Assembly: GCA_025057975.1 (NCBI GenBank)
Contig: JANWUV010000009.1
Location: 122,247 to 186,246, forward strand
Length of the DNA: 64,000 nucleotides
From: Chloracidobacterium sp.
Lineage (GTDB): Bacteria > Acidobacteriota > Blastocatellia > Chloracidobacteriales > Chloracidobacteriaceae
Direction: 5' to 3'
The position numbers and the translations under genes were made by a program. The notes below the pieces were generated by a model that saw only the letters and a program-made list of their open reading frames with translations, had not been told where the DNA came from and ran no database searches. Positions 43,811-52,051 of the stretch are shown piece after piece (within the stretch, counting starts at the first letter, position 1; each line of letters starts with the position of its first letter).

Positions 43811-43842
43811 TTCGGCGCAGAGCGTCCGTGCTCTGCGCCGAA
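43811..43842 (+). terminator. Strong hairpin after the two-domain M16 gene
   Basis: TTCGGCGCAGAGC at 43811-43823 pairs perfectly over 13 bases with GCTCTGCGCCGAA at 43830-43842, leaving a six-base loop. It starts 15 bases after the peptidase stop. The tail TACTTTCC is only mildly T-rich, but the stem strength makes termination likely. Confidence 0.75.
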
Positions 43843-43987
43843 TACTTTCCCTGGCTTGCGCGCCCAAAAATCACGGGAACTTTCTGCGTCGCCCATCGTC
43901 TTGGGCAACCGAGTCAAACCCCGGCCGCCGTCGTCTCATGCGACGAATGTTTTCGCGGCCGTGACTTTTTCTGGTGAGGCCAACCTT

Positions 43988-45028
43988 ATGAAACCGATGG
44001 CACAACGTTGTTGTCCGACGCTTCGTAAACGGTGGACTGGCTTTGTTGGCACGACGGTTCTTCCGCTTTACTTGGCTGCGGCCGCCTTCGCCGCCGAACA
44101 ACCACGCACCGGTTTGCCCGACGTACAACAGCCACCCGCTACAGCGGCCAGCGACGCCGAAACCATGTTCCGCCGTCCCACTGTCTATCTGGGCGTCTTT
44201 CCCCAGACACTTTCCGAGCAACGTGCCGCTGAGCTTGGCGTGTCGCCTCCCCAAGGAGTGTATTTAGTAAAAGTCGTCGAAGGTAGCCCAGCTGATCGGG
44301 CTGGGCTGAAACGCGGCGACGTGGTGGTGTCCATCAACGGGCAGGCGGTTGTCAACGGCGAGCACTTCCGCGACCTGCTCCGCAAGCAAACGCCCGGACA
44401 AGCAATGACGCTCGGCGTTGTCCGCGACAAACAACGGCTCACACTCACGGTCGTGCCGGAAAAGCCGCGCGTCAGCGTGCTGGCTCTGCCGGACGGGCCG
44501 TTTGGGATCACGATTGACCCGGAAGCCTGCCGCGAACAAGTGGAGCAATTCCGTGAGCAAGCCGAGCGAGTGCGCGAGATGGCGGAGCAAATGCGGCGTC
44601 TTGGCGAACAGCGCCGCGCCGAAATCAAAGGCGGCGCTCTGGCGATGGTGTTCAGCGATCGGGGGCGGCTTGGCGTTCGGACGCAAACGCTGTCTGAACA
44701 GCTTGCACGTTACTTCGGTGTTACGGAAGGCGTCCTTGTGACGGAAGTTATTCCCGGTTCCCCGGCTGAGAAAGCCGGTATTCGCGCCGGTGACTGCCTA
44801 GTAAAGATTGGCGACCGTCCGATTCGGGATAGCCGCGACTTAGCCCGTGAGTTGCGCCGCGCCGAAGCCGGCGAGATCAAGGTGACGCTTGTGCGGGACA
44901 AACAGTCGCTCGTCGTCACACCGACGCTTGGCCCAGCGACGCCACAGGGAGCCTGTCAGTTTGAGCCGCTAGACTTTTGCTTTGAGGTTCACCTGCCCCG
45001 CATCGAGCTGTTTTTTGGGCCGATGTGA
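43988..45028 (+). CDS. Exported protein with two PDZ domains and a central coiled coil
   Basis: This 346-residue protein starts at the ATG at 43988, with GTGAGG upstream; a TTG 63 codons earlier runs through the hairpin region and is rejected. A signal peptide ends at AFAAEQ (about residue 37). PDZ1 spans about 66-158 (YLGVFPQTLSEQ, then GSPADRAGLKRGDVVVSINGQ). A glutamine/glutamate/arginine-rich helix (about 178-213, likely coiled coil) follows. PDZ2 spans about 226-312 (LGVRTQTLSEQLARYFGV, then GSPAEKAGIRAGDCLVKIGD). There is no protease domain, so it is a periplasmic scaffold or adaptor, perhaps for neighbouring peptidases. Both PDZ domains share a TLSEQ element, suggesting internal duplication. 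Confidence 0.85.
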   Translation: MKPMAQRCCPTLRKRWTGFVGTTVLPLYLAAAAFAAEQPRTGLPDVQQPPATAASDAETMFRRPTVYLGVFPQTLSEQRAAELGVSPPQGVYLVKVVEGSPADRAGLKRGDVVVSINGQAVVNGEHFRDLLRKQTPGQAMTLGVVRDKQRLTLTVVPEKPRVSVLALPDGPFGITIDPEACREQVEQFREQAERVREMAEQMRRLGEQRRAEIKGGALAMVFSDRGRLGVRTQTLSEQLARYFGVTEGVLVTEVIPGSPAEKAGIRAGDCLVKIGDRPIRDSRDLARELRRAEAGEIKVTLVRDKQSLVVTPTLGPATPQGACQFEPLDFCFEVHLPRIELFFGPM

Positions 45029-45262
45029 AGACGCGGCCGAAGTAGATCGGAGAAGGGTGAGGGATGCTAGAAACGACTCGCATTCTTCACCCTAACGGCG
45101 ATGTGAAGCCTTACCGCCAGAAGCGTCTGAAAACACTGAGCGCCTACCTCTGCTCGACTTCCAAACGCCCGTCGCTTCCGCCTGAGCCGTCAATACACGT
45201 CACGCTTTCAGCCTCTCACCTGAGGCAGTTGTTCAATCAACCTTCGTAAGCAATCTTCGGCT

Positions 45263-46942
45263 ATGGCGGATTCCTCCGCACCTATGCGCCGGATCGCAAC
45301 CAGCTTGTCTGTGCTTCTTGTGTTGGCCTGCGGCGTCGCCTTTTTCTGGCGGTTAGGCGATCTTGGTTTGCTTGGCCCTGATGAACCCCGCTACGCGCGC
45401 GTCGCCCGTGAAATGTGGACGCAGGGCGAGTGGATCACGCCAACGCTCGGTAAAACGCCATGGTTTGAAAAGCCGGCGCTTCTTTACTGGCTGATTGGCC
45501 TCGGCTATCACCTCATCGGCGTCAACGAGTGGGCGGTGCGCCTGCCGTCGGCTGTTGCCGCCACACTAACCGTTCTGGCGTTGAGCGCGCTCCGACCTGC
45601 TCATCTCGGTTGGTCGGCCGCCCTGATAGCGACAACCAGCCCCCTCATGCTGGCTTTCGCACGGGCTGCTACATTTGAAGCCCTTCTTACATTTGCTGTT
45701 ACGATCTCATTGCTCATGTTTCATCTGAGCTTTGAAGCGGTGCAGTCCGGATGGAGAATGACGGTGGACTTTGCTCGTGTGTTATTTTATGTTTTTCTTG
45801 GCATCGGGTTGCTCGCCAAGGGTTTAGTTGGCTTAGTACTACCTGTCGGCAGCATTTTGCTTTACGCGCTGGTTGTGCCGGATGTACGGCGACAGCCGGC
45901 TTTTTTCCTCCGTACTCTGCGCCCCCTGACCGGTTTGTTCATCACGGCGGCTGTGGCGGGTATTTGGTATATCCCTGTCATGGCCCAACATGGTTGGGCG
46001 TTCGTTGAGGAATTTTTCATCGCCCACCACTTTCAGCGCTTTACCTCCAACCGATTCCGGCATCCCGGCCCAGCGTACTACTACGCGCCAATCGTTCTAC
46101 TGGGCGTTCTCCCTTGGACGCCATTCCTGTTGGCGGGCCTGTATCGTAGCCTTCGGCGTCTGTGGCGGCCAAACAAATTAGAAAACGCTTTAAGTGAAGC
46201 GCCCCAAAGCTTGATTTGGCTTGCTCTGTGCGCTTTTACCTTCCCGATCCTTTTTTTCAGTTTTTCAGGGTCGAAGCTTCCCGGCTACGTCCTACCGGCC
46301 ATCCCCTTCGCCGCCATCCTTGCGGCCTATGGCTTTTGGAGTCTGTCAGCGCGAATGCGCACGCTGTGGCTTGGCGTCGCCGGATTGGGACAAGTTGGAC
46401 TGTATATCGGACTTCAGATTTTCATTGATAAAAGTCTGATGGAAAAAACTTTGAGCTTTATAGAACTTTTCGCCGGAGGGTTGCTTGTCGCTGGCTTGGG
46501 CGTCAGCGCTGTGTACGCGGCGCAACCGTCTGACGCCCTACTTCGTCTGTCCGGCGGGACGTTGCTCCTTGTCCTATGGCTCACAACATCCTTTCCGGCG
46601 CTTGAAGCAAAGTTTTCTACTAAGGGCCTCAGCGCTGCGATTGACCGTGCCGCCCAGCCCGGTGAAATCGTCGCCTTCTTCGGCTGCCGCGAGTACGCAC
46701 CTGTGTTTTATAACCCAGCGTATACAACTTGCTGTGACGCCACTCGTGAGCCGTATCATCTTCCCAACCAAGCAGCCGTTGCCGCCGCTGTCGCCGAACG
46801 CCGCACCCTGCTGGTTGTCGTTCCAAAAGCGCGGCTGGCAATGTTGCAGTCATCCGCCTATACCCTAACGCTGCTCGGCGAAGCAGGACGGTTCACCCTC
46901 GCCCGCCTAACGGCGACTGGGCCGCCGTCACCCAAGGCGTGA
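45263..46942 (+). CDS. ArnT/PMT-type membrane glycosyltransferase
   Basis: This 559-residue integral membrane protein belongs to the GT-C group (GT39/GT83). It has the first periplasmic-loop signature GLLGPDEPRYARVAREM, with the catalytic Asp40-Glu41, then TPWFEKPALLYWL. Ten or more hydrophobic helices and a C-terminal soluble part of about 100 residues follow. Such enzymes transfer a sugar from a polyprenyl-phosphate donor to lipid A or protein at the outer face of the inner membrane. The start may be the ATG at 45263 or the one at 45284; neither has a strong ribosome-binding site. Its 3' end overlaps the convergent NDP-sugar pyrophosphorylase gene by 15 bases. Acceptor identity is unknown. 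Confidence 0.88.
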   Translation: MADSSAPMRRIATSLSVLLVLACGVAFFWRLGDLGLLGPDEPRYARVAREMWTQGEWITPTLGKTPWFEKPALLYWLIGLGYHLIGVNEWAVRLPSAVAATLTVLALSALRPAHLGWSAALIATTSPLMLAFARAATFEALLTFAVTISLLMFHLSFEAVQSGWRMTVDFARVLFYVFLGIGLLAKGLVGLVLPVGSILLYALVVPDVRRQPAFFLRTLRPLTGLFITAAVAGIWYIPVMAQHGWAFVEEFFIAHHFQRFTSNRFRHPGPAYYYAPIVLLGVLPWTPFLLAGLYRSLRRLWRPNKLENALSEAPQSLIWLALCAFTFPILFFSFSGSKLPGYVLPAIPFAAILAAYGFWSLSARMRTLWLGVAGLGQVGLYIGLQIFIDKSLMEKTLSFIELFAGGLLVAGLGVSAVYAAQPSDALLRLSGGTLLLVLWLTTSFPALEAKFSTKGLSAAIDRAAQPGEIVAFFGCREYAPVFYNPAYTTCCDATREPYHLPNQAAVAAAVAERRTLLVVVPKARLAMLQSSAYTLTLLGEAGRFTLARLTATGPPSPKA

Positions 46943-47944
46943 GAAGTCGGTGACGACTGACTTATCACCTAACACGACGTTGTGCAGCACACTGTTGGCG
47001 CCGACGTGGACGCCTCGCCCCAGCACTGAACCGAACACCACCGCCCCCTCCGCCAGACGCGAACCGGACAACACGACGCTGTCCACCACCTGCACGCCTT
47101 CCTCCAAATAGCAGTTTGCCCCAATAACTGAACGGATCACCGACACCCCGGCCTTGAGCGTTGCTCCGGCGTCCACTACCGAGCCGTCGGCTGTCAACAT
47201 CGGCGATGACTCCGGCGGATAGCGCCGGAGCTTCCCAGCTAAAACATCTGCGTTGGCGCGGCGATAGCGCTCCGGCGTCCCGATATCCAACCAGTACGCC
47301 TCGGTAATCTCGCCGTATAGCGGCAAGCCTGACGCCAGCAAGCGTGGAAACAAATCGTACTCAAACGAATACTCACAATCGCTCGGAATCAAATCCAAGA
47401 CTTCAGGTTCAAGTAAGTAAATGCCTGCGTTGATTGATTTAGCATTGGTGATACCCGGCTCCGGCTTCTCATAGAACGCCCGAATCCGTCCTTCGGCGTC
47501 CAACTCCACCACCCCGTAGGCGCGCGTGTCGTCCACGTTGACCAACACAAGCGTCGCGGCGGCCCGCCGCATCCGGTGACGTTCCAGCACCGGCCGCAGA
47601 TCAATATCCGTTAGAATATCGCCGTTGAGCACGAGCAGCGTTCCCCGCACCTGCGACCGAACATGGCGCATTGCGCCGGCCGTTCCTAGTGGTTGGCGCT
47701 CCACAATCGGACGAACGGTGATCCCGCCCAGTTCTTCGTGAACCAACGCCGCCTCGATCTTGCGCGGCTGATAGGACAAGCTCAGCAGCACCTCCATTGC
47801 GCCGTCCACATCCAGCGGACGCAGCAAATCAAGCTGGTAGTACAAGAAGGGCCGATTCGCAATCGGGACAATTGGCTTTGGGGTGTGCAGCGTCAGCGGG
47901 CGCAGGCGCGTTCCCTTGCCGCCGGCCAAAATCAGTGTCTGCAT
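46928..47944 (-). CDS. NDP-sugar pyrophosphorylase with left-handed beta-helix domain
   Basis: This 338-residue nucleotidyltransferase has the pyrophosphorylase loop LAGGKGTRLRPLT at residues 6-18, TPKPIVPIANRP, LLVLNGDILTDID (metal-binding aspartate) and WLDIGTPERYRRA. After about residue 245 it carries hexapeptide repeats of a left-handed beta-helix (SVVDAGATLKAGVSVIRSVIGANCYLEEG). This is the architecture of bacterial mannose-1-phosphate guanylyltransferase and related glucose-1-phosphate nucleotidyltransferases, which make GDP- or dTDP-sugars for surface glycans. It is convergent with the ArnT-type enzyme that may use products of the same sugar pathway. Sugar and nucleotide specificity are not decided by the sequence. 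Confidence 0.88.
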   Translation of the reverse strand: MQTLILAGGKGTRLRPLTLHTPKPIVPIANRPFLYYQLDLLRPLDVDGAMEVLLSLSYQPRKIEAALVHEELGGITVRPIVERQPLGTAGAMRHVRSQVRGTLLVLNGDILTDIDLRPVLERHRMRRAAATLVLVNVDDTRAYGVVELDAEGRIRAFYEKPEPGITNAKSINAGIYLLEPEVLDLIPSDCEYSFEYDLFPRLLASGLPLYGEITEAYWLDIGTPERYRRANADVLAGKLRRYPPESSPMLTADGSVVDAGATLKAGVSVIRSVIGANCYLEEGVQVVDSVVLSGSRLAEGAVVFGSVLGRGVHVGANSVLHNVVLGDKSVVTDFSRLG

Positions 47945-48047
47945 GAGTCGCTGTTCCCGTCAGGATCAAAGTTGTGACGCACCAGAAAACACAGTACATT
48001 AGCCATGCGTCCACCGAATCACTAGCCGCAAGACGAGGCTCCGCGGT

Positions 48048-48158
48048 ATGTGGAACGTCATCGGTCAAATTATTTCCGTTATCTGCTTTTTCATTCTCAC
48101 GGTCGGCACGCTGTTTGGCATCGTTTATATTTCTCACTTGCTGTCGCGGGGACAATAG
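48048..48158 (+). CDS. Putative 36-residue single-span membrane peptide
   Basis: The frame MWNVIGQIISVICFFILTVG.. ending HLLSRGQ encodes 36 residues with one hydrophobic helix (about residues 4-28) and a short polar, positively charged tail. GAGG lies ten bases before the ATG and the frame ends in TAG before the convergent recombinase gene. The helix, spacing and composition suggest a real small membrane protein. No relative is recognised and conservation cannot be checked here. Confidence 0.45.
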   Translation: MWNVIGQIISVICFFILTVGTLFGIVYISHLLSRGQ

Positions 48159-48218
48159 CTCGCTGGCTGAGCCAGTGAGCGCCGTCATGTAGACGGCGTC
48201 GCCGCTACCGCAGAGTGG

Positions 48219-49100
48219 CTACGAACGGGGATGAAACTTCCGGTAGGTTTCCCGCAGCCGCTCTGAGGTGACGTGGGTGTAAATCTGGGTCGTCGCCAAA
48301 TCCGCGTGGCCGAGAAGCATCTGGACGGAGCGCAGGTCTGCGCCATGCTCCAGGAGGTGCGTCGCGAAGGTATGCCGGATCATGTGGGGCGTTACTGTGC
48401 CTAGTCCGGCCTGCCGGCCGTACTCCGACACCAGTTTCCAGCACGTTTGGCGGGTGAGTGGGCGACCGCGCGCCGTCACAAACAAGTACCGGTGGTCTTG
48501 GGCGTCCCGCCGTGCGGCGCGGAACTGAAGATAACGGTTTAGCGCGGCCAGCGCCGACCGTCCAATCGGCACTTGGCGCTCCTTGCTTCCCTTGCCGAGA
48601 CACACCAAGTAGCCGACATCGCGGTTCACGTCGCCAATTTTGAGACTGCACAACTCCGATACGCGCAATCCTGTCGCATAGAGCAGTTCCAAAATGGCCC
48701 GGTCGCGCGCACCGGCCTCGGTGGTGATGTCTGGCTGTTGAAGCAGTTTTTCAATTTCCTCCGGCGTCAAAAACTTTGGCAGCGTCTGCCAACTTTTCGG
48801 CTGCGCCAGTGTCACCGTCGGGTCAGTGCGTCGGTGGCCGTCCAACACCAAAAACTTGTAGAAGTTGCGCACAACCACCAGCGCCCGCTCGACTGAACGG
48901 GCGTCTAGCCCCGCCGTAAACAGCGCCTCGACAAACGCCGCCAAGTCCGTTCGCTCCAGCGTGAGAACATCCTTCTGGCGCTCAGCGGCGAACCGCGCCA
49001 GCTTTGCCAAATCGCGCCCGTAGGCTTCTAAGGTGTTCGCCGCTAGACCACGCTCTACTCGCAAGTACGTTAGAAACTCCGTAATGACATCTCGCGCCAT
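48219..49100 (-). CDS. Tyrosine recombinase XerC/XerD
   Basis: This 293-residue recombinase from the ATG at 49100 starts MARDVITEFLTYLR and has AAAGGAA upstream; a 50-residue upstream extension is rejected as non-coding. The N-terminal SAM-like core-binding domain spans about 1-90. The catalytic domain has all active residues: Arg146 (TGLRVSEL), a lysine near 170-173 (LGKGSKERQVP), His239-Arg242 (HMIRHTFATH), His265 (LGHADLATTQIY) and the nucleophile Tyr274. Length and motifs match the XerD branch that resolves chromosome dimers at dif with FtsK. Its location next to parAB and recN fits a housekeeping role rather than a phage integrase. Confidence 0.93.
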   Translation of the reverse strand: MARDVITEFLTYLRVERGLAANTLEAYGRDLAKLARFAAERQKDVLTLERTDLAAFVEALFTAGLDARSVERALVVVRNFYKFLVLDGHRRTDPTVTLAQPKSWQTLPKFLTPEEIEKLLQQPDITTEAGARDRAILELLYATGLRVSELCSLKIGDVNRDVGYLVCLGKGSKERQVPIGRSALAALNRYLQFRAARRDAQDHRYLFVTARGRPLTRQTCWKLVSEYGRQAGLGTVTPHMIRHTFATHLLEHGADLRSVQMLLGHADLATTQIYTHVTSERLRETYRKFHPRS

Positions 49101-49253
49101 ACCAGTCAGTTCCTTTTTCGTCGCCTTGGCGTGGTTGCCCTTGTCCGCTGATTTGCGATTTACTGTAACTGTTTGGGGCGCGCACGCTGGCGTCATTGCC
49201 GCGCCGAAACAACGCCCGGCCGGCTCGTGCGTTACGCCCCGAAACATCAAACT

Positions 49254-49796
49254 ATGAAGATCGAAAACCGCGCCACCTACAAAACCAACCTCAACCTAGA
49301 AGAACTCGTGCAAACGACGTTCGCCGCCATGCCGCGCAACCACACGGCCGGCATCGTCCGCGTCGTCTTTGTGGATCGCATTCAGGATCCCCACGTCCCG
49401 GCCGAACAACGCAATAAGCTACCTGTCCTTTACCACCCCAAGACGCCAACCTCCGGCCCGTGGTTCGAGATTGCGTTGGAGCCGTTTCTGGAACATAAGG
49501 GTTGGTGGAAACGCTTCGTCGCCCGCCGGACGTTGCGCGCCAACCTAACCTACGCCCTGCTGGCGCTGATGGGTCAGCATTATCATCTCAACTTCACGCG
49601 CGGACGCAAGAAAACCGACTATGAGCCGCTCATTCGGGAGTACGTGCGCAAGGGGCTTGAAACGCTGCGCGAACACGACACCAGCTATCGAGCGCGGCTC
49701 ATGCGTCCATTGTTTCCCTACCTGGATCGCTTTGCCCGCTGGCTTGCCCGCCAGCAACGTAAGGCCTTGTTGGCGCGCGCCAAACAAGCTAAATGA
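49254..49796 (+). CDS. Conserved-looking hypothetical protein
   Basis: This 180-residue protein starts MKIENRATYKTNLNLEE at the ATG at 49254. It is soluble and strongly basic, especially at the C-terminus (ARWLARQQRKALLARAKQAK), suggesting nucleic acid or membrane-surface contact. Segments such as FEIALEPFLEHKGWWKRFVARRTLR and ALLALMGQHYHLNFTRGRKKTDYEPLIREYV are unusually rich in aromatic and histidine residues. No family is recognised. It is divergent from the recombinase gene and convergent with parB, with only three bases between the two stop codons. Confidence 0.65.
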   Translation: MKIENRATYKTNLNLEELVQTTFAAMPRNHTAGIVRVVFVDRIQDPHVPAEQRNKLPVLYHPKTPTSGPWFEIALEPFLEHKGWWKRFVARRTLRANLTYALLALMGQHYHLNFTRGRKKTDYEPLIREYVRKGLETLREHDTSYRARLMRPLFPYLDRFARWLARQQRKALLARAKQAK

Positions 49797-49799
49797 AAC

Positions 49800-50639
49800 C
49801 TACGGCCCGGCGTCTCCGGCCGCCAATTCCTCTTCAAGCGCCGCGATCACCTTTTTGAGCGCCGCGACGACCTGCGCCCTGTCCACGTCAGACTTGCGAA
49901 ACTTCAGGTCGAGCGTGAACGCCCGCGATGGCTCCTGAAAGTGAAACTTGAATGGCTGTGCGCGCTTCGCCGGCTTTGTCGCCCGTCTGACAGCGTCGCG
50001 CGTCAGCCCCAGTCGCCGAATACGGGCAATCAGCGCCCGCCGCTCTTCGTCCGAAGGTCGCCGCACAATTTGCAGCAGCGTTGATTTGGACGTGATACCG
50101 GCCTGCCGGCACAGCTCACGGATTTCCGGCGACAGGCTCCCAATCGCCAGTGACTCCGTAATGCTGGAGCGGGACTTGCCCAGCTTGCGCGCTATCTCCT
50201 CATGTGTGTAGTTGAACCGCTCCACCAGCGCCGTCAGCCCCTCAGCTTCTTCAAACGGCGTCAAGTCCTTGCGCTGGAGGTTCTCGATGAGCGCGATCTC
50301 CGCCACGGCGCGGTCGTCCACGTTCATCTCGATGCAGGGCAACTCGCGCAATCCGGCCAGCAAGCTCGCCCGGTAGCGCCGCTCGCCGGAAATGATCATA
50401 AAGCGCCCGCCGACCTCCGCCGGCCGCACCAGCAGCGGCTCCAACACGCCCTTTTCCCGAATCGAGTTGGTGAGTTCCTCTAAATCGCCGAACTCGATGC
50501 GCGGCTGATTCGGGTTCGGCTCTAGACGGTCAATCGGAATCATGCGCCCGACAGGCGCGCCTGTACGCATCCAGAGTTCTTCAACATAGTGCGATTCATG
50601 GCGCATGCGCACCGTGGACGGCAGTCCGCGCTTAGACAC
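49800..50639 (-). CDS. parB: Chromosome partitioning protein ParB
   Basis: This 279-residue ParB starts with GTG at 50639, giving [11 protein letters not shown], with AGGAGGTG about seven bases upstream inside the parA 3' end; longer in-frame starts are rejected for this reason. The CTP-binding motif GERRYRA is at 85-91 and the [14 protein letters not shown] segment at 119-132. The DNA-binding helix-turn-helix ([20 protein letters not shown]) is at about 145-165. The C-terminal part (about 220-279) is shorter and more divergent than usual but keeps a terminal amphipathic dimerisation helix. It overlaps parA by eight bases, so the two are translationally coupled. No perfect parS site was found in the window. 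Confidence 0.92.
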   Translation of the reverse strand: MSKRGLPSTVRMRHESHYVEELWMRTGAPVGRMIPIDRLEPNPNQPRIEFGDLEELTNSIREKGVLEPLLVRPAEVGGRFMIISGERRYRASLLAGLRELPCIEMNVDDRAVAEIALIENLQRKDLTPFEEAEGLTALVERFNYTHEEIARKLGKSRSSITESLAIGSLSPEIRELCRQAGITSKSTLLQIVRRPSDEERRALIARIRRLGLTRDAVRRATKPAKRAQPFKFHFQEPSRAFTLDLKFRKSDVDRAQVVAALKKVIAALEEELAAGDAGP

Positions 50640-51432
50640 GACGCAACACCTCCTCGCAAAGCTTGGCATACTCAAGCGCGCCGCTCGACTGAGGCGCAAA
50701 GGTAAAAATGGATTCACGGTACGCCGGGCTTTCCTCCAGCCGCACCGACTTGGAAATTACCGTCTCAAACACCTTGTCGCCGAAGACCTCACAAATCTGC
50801 CGGTGAATATCCCGCGCTAGGGCGGTGCGTTTGTCATGCAGCGTGATGACGACGCCCAGCACTTGCAGGTTGGGATTTGGACGCGCCTTGACCTTCTCAA
50901 TCGTTTCCAGCAGATCGTCCGTGCCTTCCATGGCGAAGTAGGACGACTGAATCGGAATCAGAACATGCGAAGCGGCCACCAGCGCGTTGACCGTAATCAG
51001 CCCCAGCGTCGGCGGTGTATCAATCACAATGATGTCGTACGTGCGCCGCAGCGGCTCTAGCCGGTCCTTGAGACGATAGGGCGCGTCGAACTCGCCCACC
51101 AGCCGCGACTCCAGCTTCGCTAAGCTGATGCGCGCCGGAAGAATGTCCAGCCCCGGCACCGGCGTCGGCTGCACAATCGTCAGGGGGTCTAGCTTGACAT
51201 CCATTAGGAAGTCATAGGCTGAGAGTCCGGCGGCCTCATACGGCAGATAGGACAACGTGCTGTTCGCCTGTGGGTCAAGGTCAAGCAGCAGCGTCCGTCG
51301 TCCGCGCAGCGCCAACCCGGCCGCCAAGTTGATGGCGGTGGTCGTCTTACCGACGCCGCCCTTTTGATTGGCGACCGTAATGACAAGACAGGTGTCTGAG
51401 CGTCGCGGATGATGCCCGTTTTCCATCCCCAT
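50632..51432 (-). CDS. parA: Chromosome partitioning ATPase ParA/Soj
   Basis: This 266-residue ParA-type ATPase has the deviant Walker [10 protein letters not shown] at 24-32, [12 protein letters not shown] (Walker A'), and [17 protein letters not shown] (Walker B). The C-terminal DNA-surface arginine region ([18 protein letters not shown]) is typical of chromosomal ParA/Soj. Its N-terminus lacks the long helix-turn-helix extension of plasmid type Ia ParA proteins. It works with ParB, encoded immediately downstream, to segregate origins. The gene follows the bifunctional-nuclease-family gene by 64 bases on the same strand. The start may be MGMENG or the ATG six bases further in. Confidence 0.95.
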   Translation of the reverse strand: MGMENGHHPRRSDTCLVITVANQKGGVGKTTTAINLAAGLALRGRRTLLLDLDPQANSTLSYLPYEAAGLSAYDFLMDVKLDPLTIVQPTPVPGLDILPARISLAKLESRLVGEFDAPYRLKDRLEPLRRTYDIIVIDTPPTLGLITVNALVAASHVLIPIQSSYFAMEGTDDLLETIEKVKARPNPNLQVLGVVITLHDKRTALARDIHRQICEVFGDKVFETVISKSVRLEESPAYRESIFTFAPQSSGALEYAKLCEEVLRRV

Positions 51433-51496
51433 GGCTTTCCCTTGCTCAACCCCGAAGGCTCAAAACCGATGTCGGAGGCGTCCGGCGAACGCGGCG

Positions 51497-51991
51497 TCAG
51501 CCGCGCCCAATGTCGGACTCGTCAATCTCCTCGGGCCAATCAAACTCCATTTCATCGTCCTTTTCGGTCGTCTCTTCCTCCGTGCGCTCCACGATGACCG
51601 ACGAGGAGCTTTCGAGGACGGACTCATGCACGAAAATCGGCGCGTCCACCCGCAGGGCTAGCGCAATGGCGTCGCTCGGCCGGGCGTCGAGGAAGATCAT
51701 CTTGCCGGCGATCTCCAACTCGATGACAGCGAAGAAGGTGTTGTTGCGCAACTCCGTCACGACCACCCGCCGCACACGCCCGTCCATTTGCAGGATGAGG
51801 TTGCGCAGCAGGTCATGCGTCATCGGACGCGGCGGGGCCATCTTTTCAATCTCAAACGCGATGGCGTTGGCTTCAAACGGCCCGACCCAGATGGGCAGCA
51901 ACTGGTCGCCGTCCACTTCCTTGAGGACGACAATCGGTGTATTCGCCGCCGGGTCAATCATCAGCCCCCGAATTTTCATTTCTCGTTCCAT
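51497..51991 (-). CDS. Bifunctional nuclease family (DUF151) protein
   Basis: This 164-residue protein starts MEREMKIRGLMID at 51991, with GGAGG nine bases upstream; six further upstream codons would overlap that site. It has the BFN/DUF151 core: PIVVLKEVDGDQLLPIWVGPFEANAIA, then RPMTHDLLRNLI and FLDARPSDAIALALRVDAPIFV. Homologues from thermophilic bacteria and plants have been reported with DNase/RNase activity, but the physiological role is uncertain. The last 35 residues are highly acidic (EETTEKDDEMEFDWPEEIDE). It lies between recN and parA on the same strand. Confidence 0.9.
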   Translation of the reverse strand: MEREMKIRGLMIDPAANTPIVVLKEVDGDQLLPIWVGPFEANAIAFEIEKMAPPRPMTHDLLRNLILQMDGRVRRVVVTELRNNTFFAVIELEIAGKMIFLDARPSDAIALALRVDAPIFVHESVLESSSSVIVERTEEETTEKDDEMEFDWPEEIDESDIGRG

Positions 51992-52051
51992 AGACCGTTT
52001 CCTCCGCAAGTGGGATTTAGGATCAAAGTTGTCACGATAAAAGCCTTGAAA

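Noticed and set aside
45064..45249. 61-codon open frame between the PDZ gene and the ArnT-type gene
   Set aside because: A GGTGAGGG precedes it, but the peptide has low-complexity basic and serine/proline composition with no domain or membrane feature. It looks like chance in a GC-rich gap.
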